Shown in pieces: positions 1 through 6,411 of a stretch of DNA of 9,951 nucleotides. This DNA is from Phycisphaerales bacterium UBA1910. GTDB taxonomy: Bacteria; Planctomycetota; Phycisphaerae; Phycisphaerales; UBA1924. The stretch's first letter is position 1. The number at the start of each line of letters is the position of its first letter. The notes beneath the pieces were generated by a model that made no database searches, was not told the origin of the DNA, and saw nothing but the letters and a program-made list of their open reading frames with translations. The stretch is taken from assembly GCA_002337545.1 (NCBI GenBank), contig DDGE01000027.1:670-10620 (forward strand), given 5' to 3'. A program made the translations under genes and the position numbers.

Positions 1-1
1 C

Positions 2-673
2 GGATACACCATCATTGAACTCATGGTGGTGATTGGTGTGATTCTTCTTTTGATTGGTCTGGTCCTTCCCGCATTCGGAGGCGCATTCTCAACCGCCAAG
101 CTCTCGCGCGAGATGGTTCGGCTACGCGACAATAGCTTCATGATCTCGATGTACACTCAGGACCATCGGGATGTGTATCCACTCGCAAACATTGGGCGAG
201 GTCCTCGCTCAACAGCAGTTCGCTGGGGCATGCCGATGATCGCGGGTGGGTATGTCGATGAAATCACACAGATCGATGATCGCTCGGATGTCGAGGGGAA
301 CGGTTTTTCGATCTACATGTCCGCGGCCATGGTATACGACTGGCAACTCATGCGTCCGGGCTTCACGGTCCCGTACGAAGAAGCGGTGCCCAGTGCGGTG
401 CGGTCATCATCAGTCACATTCCCCTCGCTGAAAGCGCTGCTGTACCGGGCGGAGAATAGGCCGCTCGACAAGATGAGCGGGCGTCCACTGCCAAGTGATT
501 ACTACGGATTTTGCTGCGTAGAACTCTGGGAGTTCCCGGTTGTGAACGCGGATTCTTCTGTCATCAAAGGGCATTGGCAGTTCTTCAACGGAGGTAGACC
601 GCTGTACGAGGAAAATCTCATCGGTACTCCAGTGATGGCAACATGGTTCGGTGTAAAGGGCCAAGATCGATAA
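2..673 (+). CDS. Type IV pilin-like (pseudopilin/T2SS-type) secreted protein, 5' end cut by the window edge
   Basis: The frame is already open at the left edge and begins G-YTIIELMVVIGVI, the class III prepilin motif. Prepilin peptidase (PilD-type) would cut after the Gly, leaving Tyr at +1 and the conserved Glu at +5. The hydrophobic stretch that follows (through ..LIGLVLPAF) is the usual N-terminal helix that spans the membrane and packs into the filament. The remaining roughly 190 residues are a globular region I do not recognise; it has a Cys-Cys pair near the middle and is rich in Trp/Tyr/Phe toward the C-terminus. Only the leader's first residues are missing, so the true start lies just upstream of the window. 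Planctomycetes carry many such prepilin-headed proteins; whether this one builds a pseudopilus or is simply an envelope protein cannot be told. It stops 21 bp before the probable start of a broken small gene, so they were probably co-transcribed. Confidence 0.85.
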   Translation, partial: GYTIIELMVVIGVILLLIGLVLPAFGGAFSTAKLSREMVRLRDNSFMISMYTQDHRDVYPLANIGRGPRSTAVRWGMPMIAGGYVDEITQIDDRSDVEGNGFSIYMSAAMVYDWQLMRPGFTVPYEEAVPSAVRSSSVTFPSLKALLYRAENRPLDKMSGRPLPSDYYGFCCVELWEFPVVNADSSVIKGHWQFFNGGRPLYEENLIGTPVMATWFGVKGQDR

Positions 674-680
674 TCATGAC

Positions 681-687
681 AGGGAGG
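681..687 (+). promoter_or_regulatory. Shine-Dalgarno site for the small broken gene
   Basis: AGGGAGG sits 7 nt before an ATG at 695 and 1 nt before an ATG at 689. The spacing favours 695 as the original start. A near-perfect site in front of an ORF that stops after 14 codons is one reason to read this as a formerly functional gene. Confidence 0.5.
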
Positions 688-694
688 CATGTTA

Positions 695-1022
695 ATGATG
701 AACCTTGATCAAAAAGTTCGCGTCGCAGCGATGCTGTGAGTGGTTGGGGCAGTATTGGTTCAGGACGGGCCCCCGCAGACTAGGTGTGTAAGTATGTTCA
801 CGACCTCATCCCACCACTTGGCGGATGGTCAGCGTGTGGCGCAGCCACGACTGAGATGACGATTTGTGAAACAAGTTCGGTTTCGGCCACAGCAGAGAAT
901 GGTGGAATGAAGGAGCAGTGGGGATTTCGACCTGTTCAGTGAAAGGTATTTGGTATTGGGCCAAATCTCAAGGTTCAAACTTGCCTTGGGGGGTTGCGAA
1001 GGTGGAGTTGGATGATCGCTAG
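695..1022 (+). pseudogene. Broken small secreted Cys-containing protein gene (one stop, two -1 shifts)
   Basis: No intact ORF fills the 338 bp between the flanking genes, but three protein-like segments lie end to end in three frames. Segment 1 (from 695) reads MMNLDQKVRVAAML, then TGA at 737-739, then VVGAVLVQDGPPQTR: a charged start and hydrophobic core like a signal peptide. Segment 2 (784-939, next frame) begins VCKYVHDLIPPLGGWSACG and contains three Cys. Segment 3 (from about 927) reads STCSVKGIWYWAKSQG and ends at TAG 1020-1022, overlapping the next gene's start. One missing base near 781-787 and one in the TTT at 925-927 would join all three into about 110 residues. The good ribosome-binding site and the overlap with the next gene fit a former operon member. 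I do not recognise the family. Sequencing error is an alternative to real decay; chance open frames are also possible. Confidence 0.5.
999..1007 (+). promoter_or_regulatory. Shine-Dalgarno site deciding the start at 1012
   Basis: AAGGTGGAG lies 4 nt upstream of the ATG at 1012. An in-frame TTG at 994 has no such site, so 1012 is preferred. The site is embedded in the last codons of the broken upstream gene, a typical translational-coupling layout. Confidence 0.6.
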
Positions 1023-1941
1023 ATTCATACATGCCGAAAGAAACACAATTGCTCTTTTGCTACTGTTCGCAGTATGTAGCATTTCCTCGGCCCAGAGTAA
1101 AGGGTTGGAGAGTGGCAGGCAGGAATTTCTTGACCAAATTCAAGAGTATCTGCCAGATTGGTCGGGAGGTATCATTGTTACATACGAGACCTCCGGGAAT
1201 GCAGCAAGCATCAGGACAGCGGGTTACGATGCCATCAACAATGCTTGGTTTCTCGCATCCCATTCGGGCTGCGCCGGACGAGCGATAGATGGCTGGCATT
1301 ATCGTGCAGGTGCTGATGATAAAGAGCTGGCGGACATGGCCCCATACTTTGGGGAGTTGATCAGCATCGCTGAAGAGATACCTTGGTGTTTTCTCATCGC
1401 TATGCGTGACAATCCCGAGATGGTCGTCGATGCGGAACTTATGGATGATGGTGTTTGGAGTGTTCTGTACCACGCGATCGATCCAGCTCAGATTCAGCCG
1501 GATCGAGCTCCATGGCAACTCAAGGTAGATGCAAGAACTGGGCATGTCTTGAGCAATCAAGGGACGGATCCGAACTCTTCTCCAGCAGTTGAGTTTGATT
1601 GGGAGGGCACGCCGCTGGGTCTTCGTGTCAAATCCAGAACACCGTTTACTCGTGTCAGGACTCGGCTTGACATGAACGCCAATGAAGATGAGTTTTTGCC
1701 AGAACGAGTGTTTCAGCGTATGAAGGAGCACAAGATCCGGGTCGATCAGAAGCTCAGCGCCCTCAGCAGCGGATATGTCCAGAACGAAAGCGGAGAGTGG
1801 GTTGCGGATGATTCTACGGAAGTGGTCCAGCCGTACAACGATCTGGTCACTCGGCGGTTCCGTGTGCCTTTGCTGATAGCAGGAGGGCTCGTCATCCTAA
1901 TCGGTGTTGTTCAAGTGTACCGCAGAGGGCGGGCGGCATGA
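1012..1941 (+). CDS. Exported protein with C-terminal membrane anchor and PepSY-like stretch, unknown function
   Basis: A 309-residue protein starting at ATG 1012. It opens with a signal peptide: charged MIARFIHAER, hydrophobic core, likely cleavage after SISSA. A hydrophobic helix near the C-terminus (VPLLIAGGLVILIGVVQVY) followed by RRGR would leave a large periplasmic or extracytoplasmic domain tethered in the membrane with a short cytoplasmic tail. Mid-protein, WQLKVDARTGHVLS resembles the beta-strand/turn core of PepSY-type domains (W-x-V-D-x-x-T-G-x-V); this is similarity by eye, not a confirmed domain. Cys residues occur near HSGCAG and IPWCF. Its last four bases overlap the start of the membrane gene that follows, so the two are co-translated and probably work together. 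An earlier in-frame TTG (994) would add six residues but lacks a ribosome-binding site. No specific function can be assigned. Confidence 0.8.
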   Translation: MIARFIHAERNTIALLLLFAVCSISSAQSKGLESGRQEFLDQIQEYLPDWSGGIIVTYETSGNAASIRTAGYDAINNAWFLASHSGCAGRAIDGWHYRAGADDKELADMAPYFGELISIAEEIPWCFLIAMRDNPEMVVDAELMDDGVWSVLYHAIDPAQIQPDRAPWQLKVDARTGHVLSNQGTDPNSSPAVEFDWEGTPLGLRVKSRTPFTRVRTRLDMNANEDEFLPERVFQRMKEHKIRVDQKLSALSSGYVQNESGEWVADDSTEVVQPYNDLVTRRFRVPLLIAGGLVILIGVVQVYRRGRAA

Positions 1942-2273
1942 GTGTGTTGTCGTTCGTTCGCACTGTTCTCCGAGTAGTTGTAGGAATCGTTGGTGTACTC
2001 GTGCTGGTCATGGGTCTGATAAAAGCCACCGATCCGAGCACTTTCCGGTCTGCGATCGAGTCGCACGAGTTGCTCCCAGTGTGGTCCATCGAGTTCGTCG
2101 CTTGGGGTGTCGCTATCAGCGAAGTCACGCTCAGTGCTGGTGTCGTATTTGCTGTCACGACCTCTGCGCGGGCATCGGCACTGGGGTCGCTGGGCCTGTC
2201 CATGTTTCTGCTTGCCATGACCGTCTACGCCGCCGCGTTGTGGGTGGATCCGCCGCCCGCACCAGTATCCTGA
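1938..2273 (+). CDS. MauE/DoxX-family redox-associated membrane protein (terminated by, or read through, a TGA)
   Basis: 111 residues up to the first stop, in ATGA overlap with the upstream gene. Three hydrophobic segments are visible: about residues 10-28, 48-73 and 78-102. GVLVLVMGLIKATDP and the following SHELLP fit the MauE/DoxX pattern (first helix, K-x-x-D-P, then a segment ending LLP). These are four-helix inner-membrane proteins; MauE family members support disulfide/thiol chemistry during protein maturation and usually carry a Cys-Gly-Cys motif after helix 3, followed by helix 4. Here the ORF stops just where that motif is expected, so the product would lack helix 4 unless the TGA is read (see 2271-2420). 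The ordinary reading is a truncated or degraded gene; the extended reading is a selenoprotein. Family assignment is by pattern recognition and is moderately firm. Confidence 0.7.
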   Translation: MSVLSFVRTVLRVVVGIVGVLVLVMGLIKATDPSTFRSAIESHELLPVWSIEFVAWGVAISEVTLSAGVVFAVTTSARASALGSLGLSMFLLAMTVYAAALWVDPPPAPVS

Positions 2274-2420
2274 GGGTGCATGCCAAATGCACCCGTGGTG
2301 GACTCCTGGCAACCGATCACGATGAGATACGGCACACTTACCGCACTCGCGGCCATCTGCACTCTGGCCCTATTGTTCAAGCAAAGTTCAGGAGAGAGAA
2401 CAGCATTGGTGAGTACATGA
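2271..2420 (+). other. In-frame extension of the MauE/DoxX-like gene past TGA: candidate selenocysteine (UGC) and fourth helix
   Basis: The TGA at 2271-2273 is codon 112. The same frame continues for 48 sense codons to TGA 2418-2420. It reads GCMPNAPVVDSW directly after the TGA, then a hydrophobic segment YGTLTALAAICTLALLF (residues about 131-147), then a short polar tail. With the TGA as Sec (or an ancestral Cys), the motif is U/C-G-C, matching the family's Cys-Gly-Cys motif in identity and position, and the total of about 160 residues suits the family. Two hairpins are possible just downstream: a perfect 8-bp one starting right after the TGA, and a weaker one with its apical loop about 20 nt away. 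The second lies within the distance known for bacterial SECIS elements. A nonsense mutation or sequencing error is the main alternative, the more so because a neighbouring gene is also broken. Confidence 0.5.
2274..2294. repeat. Perfect 8-bp inverted repeat with 5-nt loop, immediately after the TGA
   Basis: Arms GGGTGCAT (2274-2281) and ATGCACCC (2287-2294) flank the loop GCCAA. There is no T-run after it, so it is not a standard intrinsic terminator. It abuts the UGA, closer than the roughly 11-nt spacer of the E. coli fdhF SECIS, so a ribosome at the UGA would probably melt it. It could instead be a protein-binding palindrome or a constraint of the coding sequence. Confidence 0.7.
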
Positions 2421-2450
2421 AAAACCGCCCGAGCACAACGCCCGGGCGGT
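2420..2450 (-). terminator. Intrinsic terminator of the coiled-coil lipoprotein gene
   Basis: Arms ACCGCCCG (2424-2431) and CGGGCGGT (2443-2450) form an 8-bp GC-rich stem with an 11-nt loop. Read on the minus strand the hairpin is followed at once by TTTTT (complement of 2420-2424), the classic arrangement, and lies 27 bp past the minus-strand stop. On the plus strand there is no T-run, so termination of the converging envelope operon here would be weaker, though the hairpin may still protect its 3' end. Confidence 0.85.
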
Positions 2451-2477
2451 CCATGGATTCACATCAGAGGTTTGCGA

Positions 2478-5243
2478 TCACTCAGTGTCAGTGGGGACGC
2501 TGGTGAAGCTACTGAACTCGAAGCTGGGCTTGGTCTGCTGGTAGAGCTCGTTGACCGAGGCCGGGTTGTCGAGGTTCGAGGGCATCGCCAGACGGCTATC
2601 CCAGTTCCGCTGCGCGGTGAGCTGGAAGGTCTTCGAGGTCTGGTTCAGACGCTCCAGCGCCGCGAGCGACTGCTCGGAGTAGGTCGCGGCCTGAGCAGCT
2701 GCGATCTCGTTTCGTGCCGCCTGCTGCTGAGTCTGAGCATAAATCTCGGCATATGCACGGTTGCGGTCGGACTCTGTCGCCGCGACACGGTGATCGAAGC
2801 GGGTGCGTACACCCGATTCGCGTGCATCGGCAACGGTGAACTCGCGGGTCGCGGACGCCATCGCGACGGAGTAGTCCGCCTCGATGCCACCACGGGTCGC
2901 GATGTCCTGTGCCTTGGCGTACCCGAGCTGCTCATCAGCCGAAGCGAACATGCGCTGGACTTCTGCGTCACGCAGAAGCTCATTGGCATTCGTTACGGAA
3001 GCCATGTACTCAAGATCTGCGTCGGACTGCTTCTTGCTGGCAATGTGACGCGCGGTCAGTTCTGCGGTGTTCGCTACAGCGATACGCTCGAACGCATCAG
3101 CCATCGCCACGCCTTCGTCGTAGTTTGCCTTCGCGATCGCCATGTAGCTCTGTGCCGCCTGGTTCAGGCGTGCAAGCTCAGCGTCGAGGATCTGGCGAGC
3201 ACCTTCGATCTCTTCACGCATCTGGGCAACAACCGCACGCTGCGACTGCTCGAGCGAGTTGGCTTCCGCGAGGAGCTGAGCGCTCTTTGCCTGACCGCGA
3301 CGCTGCGCGGAGTCACGCTGGACGCTGAGTGATGCGACACGGGATTCGCCGATACGCTTGGTTGCTTCTGCCTGAGCAAAGAGCTGCTTGACCTGCGCGT
3401 CACGCTTCTTGTTCATGGTTGCCGAGCTGCCCTTGAGGGTCTCGACAGTTGCGAGGATCTCGGTCCGGCCGGAATCGGCCTCGACGAGGGCACGGTTGCG
3501 TTCGGTCTCTGCAGAAGCGAGCATGGCGTCGCGGTTCGCGAACATGCGGTCCACTTCGGCATTGGACTTCTGAAGGAATGCATCGGCGGAAGCCATCGTT
3601 GCATGGAAATCAGCTTCTTTGCCGGCGAACCAGTCGTTGAACTTGCCCATCTCCGCATCGCGTTGTGCGATCGCTTCGATACGGTCAGCGTCTGCCTGCT
3701 GACGGAGCTGTGAAGCCTTTGCGAGCCCGGTCTTAAACGCGGCGATTCGATCTGCTTCAACATTGACGGGCTTCTTGCCGGACTTGGCGAGCTCCGGCGT
3801 GTTGTCTGCGGCGCTCACGCCTTCTTCAAAGTTGTCCGTATTGCTCGGAACAACGAAGGAACCCTTGCGTGCCTGATCGGCGAACTCCTTGGCAAACTTT
3901 GCCTGCAGCGATTTGGCTTCGGCTTCTGCCTCTGCCTGGATCTGATTCAGTTCAGCCTCGGCGAGTGCCTTGTTGTGTGCCGCTTCTGCCTTCATTGCGG
4001 CAACGCGAGCATCGACCTCGGCCTTGACATATGCGCTGCGAGCGACTTGCTCGAAGCGCTCTGCCTGTGCGAGCGTGTTCTGGATGTCCGCCATGGACTT
4101 GGCGTACTGTGTCGAAACCCACTGCTGCGCTTCAGTGAAGGTGGTCTTCGCCGTTTCCAGGCTTGCCTGGGCATCGGCGCTCATGCGTGCGTACTGGGCA
4201 CGGTCGCGGGCGGACTGCTCCTGAGCGAGAAGGCGGACCTGCTCAGCCTCGGAGATGGTTGCTTCATAGGTGACCTGTGCCGCCTCGACTTCAAGCTTGA
4301 AGTTTTCATCAGCGTCCGCAACCTGGAACTGGTTTGCCTGGGCGTCAAGTGTCGCGATCTCGGAGCTCATCTGTGCATCGAGTGAGTGAGCACGCTGAGT
4401 GAGCTGTGCGTACTCAGCGTTATACTGATCGGTGACAGTCTGAATCTGCTGGTTCAGGCTGTTGACTTCTGCCTGGCTCTGCTCTGCAACAGTGTTCGCC
4501 TGAACACGCAGCGACTGAGATTTCTGGATCGCGCGCTGCTCGGTGTAGTCCGCGGTCTGGATCATCGAATCGATCTCCGCCTGGCCACGATCACGCACGG
4601 CTTCATAGCTTGCCATCATCCGGTCGTGCTCGGCGAGTGCTGCCGACCATTCGGTTTCCGATTCCGAACGCATGCGTTCGATCTCGGCTTGCCATTCTTT
4701 GACGGAGGCGACGAGGAATGCTTCCTGGCGTTCCCACTTCGAAGAGGCGGCAAACTCGCGTGCTGCGATGTCGGAGTTCTGCTTCGCAATGTTGGCGTTG
4801 TGTACGCTGCGAGTCAGTTCCGCATCTGCGTAGCCCGTGTCGCGTGATACGAAGCCGTCCTGCAGGTTCGCGTCAGCGCCCGCCATCGACTCAGTGTACT
4901 GAGCTTCGGCGAATACCTCGTATGACTGAGCGTTTGCACGCTGTGCTTGAATGGATGCGCTGCCCTGGCGTGCTTCGGAGACCCACTTCTGGGGGAGCTC
5001 GATCTCGCCCCCCTCGGTGATGTAGCTCTCAGGGGTGAAGTCGCCGTTCGTTCTCGATGGATCGAGCGAAACGCTTGCGAGCGTGGCCTTGTGTTCTGGT
5101 GTGAACTGGTTGGTATTGCCGGTGCGGGTCAGCGCGTTGGTGCTGCCACACCCGGTGAGCCCTGCCGCCATCGCAATGGCGAGCGGAGAGAGCCCAAGGG
5201 TCAGGCGGATGATTCGTGCGGATGATGTTGGTGTTGCATTCAT
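2478..5243 (-). CDS. Giant Ala/Gln/Glu-rich coiled-coil lipoprotein, function unknown
   Basis: A 921-residue protein. The N-terminus is a lipoprotein signal: basic residues at 10 and 13, hydrophobic core, lipobox LTGC with Cys32; Gly rather than Asp at +2 suggests outer-membrane sorting. From about residue 100 to 885 it is almost all Ala, Glu, Gln, Asp, Arg, Lys and Met, with very few Pro or Gly, as expected for long helices or coiled coils. A Gly/Pro-containing break at roughly residues 455-500 splits this into two arms. A polar, Phe/Pro/Ser-containing tail follows residue 887. The motif PSN-x-DN occurs both in the break (about 465) and at the start of the tail (about 888). AEV-D/Q-RMFA occurs twice (about 560 and 760), hinting at ancient internal duplication. 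The ATG at 5243 has GAGGAA 9 nt upstream; an in-frame ATG at 5306 would bury the signal peptide. It may act as an envelope spacer or scaffold; that is inference. Its own terminator follows. Confidence 0.8.
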   Translation of the reverse strand: MNATPTSSARIIRLTLGLSPLAIAMAAGLTGCGSTNALTRTGNTNQFTPEHKATLASVSLDPSRTNGDFTPESYITEGGEIELPQKWVSEARQGSASIQAQRANAQSYEVFAEAQYTESMAGADANLQDGFVSRDTGYADAELTRSVHNANIAKQNSDIAAREFAASSKWERQEAFLVASVKEWQAEIERMRSESETEWSAALAEHDRMMASYEAVRDRGQAEIDSMIQTADYTEQRAIQKSQSLRVQANTVAEQSQAEVNSLNQQIQTVTDQYNAEYAQLTQRAHSLDAQMSSEIATLDAQANQFQVADADENFKLEVEAAQVTYEATISEAEQVRLLAQEQSARDRAQYARMSADAQASLETAKTTFTEAQQWVSTQYAKSMADIQNTLAQAERFEQVARSAYVKAEVDARVAAMKAEAAHNKALAEAELNQIQAEAEAEAKSLQAKFAKEFADQARKGSFVVPSNTDNFEEGVSAADNTPELAKSGKKPVNVEADRIAAFKTGLAKASQLRQQADADRIEAIAQRDAEMGKFNDWFAGKEADFHATMASADAFLQKSNAEVDRMFANRDAMLASAETERNRALVEADSGRTEILATVETLKGSSATMNKKRDAQVKQLFAQAEATKRIGESRVASLSVQRDSAQRRGQAKSAQLLAEANSLEQSQRAVVAQMREEIEGARQILDAELARLNQAAQSYMAIAKANYDEGVAMADAFERIAVANTAELTARHIASKKQSDADLEYMASVTNANELLRDAEVQRMFASADEQLGYAKAQDIATRGGIEADYSVAMASATREFTVADARESGVRTRFDHRVAATESDRNRAYAEIYAQTQQQAARNEIAAAQAATYSEQSLAALERLNQTSKTFQLTAQRNWDSRLAMPSNLDNPASVNELYQQTKPSFEFSSFTSVPTDTE

Positions 5244-5448
5244 GACGATCGGTTCCTCGGTAACAGATATGAGTTCCATGGGTGGGGCCCTCTCGTTCTG
5301 GGCCACTTGACTCTGATCGGAATGAATTGGGCTTGGGTCGAGCGAGCGGCTCGGTCTTCATATACTGGGGTTCGGGTTACAACGAATGTCCGCTCGGGGG
5401 TTCCGGTAACCAACGCGATTTGAGATCAAAGACACAGGAAATTGAGGG

Positions 5449-6411
5449 ATGGGACTCATTTACACAGGAATCGACGAAGCGGGGTACGGGCCAATGCTCG
5501 GCCCGCTATGCGTTGCGAGTGTCACCATGCGAATCGATGGGTGGGAGCCGGGGGGAGCTCCGCCAGATCTCTGGAGCACGCTTGATGCTTGCGTGTGTAA
5601 AAGCAAACGCGAAGCGAAGACCCGCATCGCAGTGGGGGATTCCAAGGATCTCAAGCTTGCGAACTCAAGCAAGACGAAACATCCGCTCTTCCATCTCGAA
5701 CGGGGTGTTTTATCGTTCCTCTCCGCACGAAACGGGAACGCACCTGAGACTGACGAAGCACTGCACAAGCTGCTCGGAGCTTCACTGGATGACCGCGAGT
5801 GGTATCGTGGAAACGCCATTGATCTGCCCTTGGGCGTATCCGCTGACATGCTCGGCATCGAGGCGAATCAACTGAAAAGCGTGATGCACAAGCAAGGTAT
5901 AGAACTGTTAGATATCCGCGTGCGTGTGGTGGGAGAGCACGAGTTTAATGGTCTCTATACTCGCCATCACACGAAGGCGGCCGCGACGGGCACGGCCCTG
6001 CGTGAACTGATCGAGTCGTCCAAGACGCATCTATCAGAGGGGCATGTATCGAGGGTTGTCTGCGATCGTCAGAGTGGACGAACGAAATACGGCCCAATGC
6101 TCAGTCACCTCTTCAATGAGGTATCCATAGAAGAAGAGTCGCCGCGAGCGTCTCGATACACCTGCGACAAGCACACCGGCGTGCTCCTTACACCCGGAGC
6201 GGACGCGGCGTATTTTCCAGTTGCCCTCGCGTCGATGGCTGCGAAGCTTGTTCGTGAACTTGCGATGATGCGGTTTAATACCTACTGGTGCAGCCGGGTC
6301 CCTGAGTTGAAGCCCACTGCCGGGTATGTTCAGGATGCCCGTCGTTGGCTCGGTGACACCCGCGAGCATATTTCTTACGAGCAGCGATCCCAGATGGTGC
6401 GTCTGGCATGA
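5449..6411 (+). CDS. RNase HII-like ribonuclease (DEAGYG variant with large insertion)
   Basis: 320 residues, against about 200-220 for typical RNase HII, which removes ribonucleotides and RNA primers from DNA. The N-terminus reads YTGIDEAGYGPMLGPLCVA, aligning with the family's GIDEAGRGP-x-x-GP motif: catalytic Asp9 and Glu10. VGDSKDLKL (63-70) matches the DSKKL motif. VVCDRQSG supplies a likely third acid (Asp206), and GADAAYFPVALASMAAK (Asp252, then Ala/Ser-rich helix with Lys266) matches the GDA..AAASI-x-AK block. All four acidic positions therefore seem present. Oddities are Tyr13 where the Arg of the substrate-sensing GRG motif normally sits, and about 75 extra residues between the second and third blocks. 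AGGAA lies 8 nt before the ATG. It overlaps the next gene by ATGA, so the two are translationally coupled. It could be a paralogue with altered substrate choice, with a standard rnhB elsewhere. Confidence 0.8.
   Translation: MGLIYTGIDEAGYGPMLGPLCVASVTMRIDGWEPGGAPPDLWSTLDACVCKSKREAKTRIAVGDSKDLKLANSSKTKHPLFHLERGVLSFLSARNGNAPETDEALHKLLGASLDDREWYRGNAIDLPLGVSADMLGIEANQLKSVMHKQGIELLDIRVRVVGEHEFNGLYTRHHTKAAATGTALRELIESSKTHLSEGHVSRVVCDRQSGRTKYGPMLSHLFNEVSIEEESPRASRYTCDKHTGVLLTPGADAAYFPVALASMAAKLVRELAMMRFNTYWCSRVPELKPTAGYVQDARRWLGDTREHISYEQRSQMVRLA

Noticed and set aside
737..739. TGA as a second selenocysteine codon
   Set aside because: It falls within a hydrophobic signal-peptide core with no Cys-x-Cys-like context, and the frame stops again at 857 with further frame breaks; gene decay explains it better.
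994..1011. TTG start at 994 for the exported protein
   Set aside because: No ribosome-binding site at a suitable distance, whereas the ATG at 1012 has one and gives a cleaner signal peptide.
1060..1731. 223-codon minus-strand ORF
   Set aside because: Antisense to the signal-peptide protein gene, which has a coherent signal peptide and membrane anchor; the minus-strand product shows no domain or leader.
2274..2294. Inverted repeat as an intrinsic terminator for the MauE-like gene
   Set aside because: No T-run follows it on either strand.
2472..3332. 286-codon plus-strand ORF opposite the lipoprotein gene
   Set aside because: It is the mirror of the Ala/Glu/Gln-rich minus-strand gene; its product is Leu/Arg/Val/Cys-rich low-information sequence with no motif, typical of an antisense shadow.
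5361..5366. TATACT as a -10 promoter box in the divergent intergenic region (5244-5448)
   Set aside because: No acceptable -35 element 16-18 bp upstream on either strand; promoters must exist here, but none can be placed with confidence.
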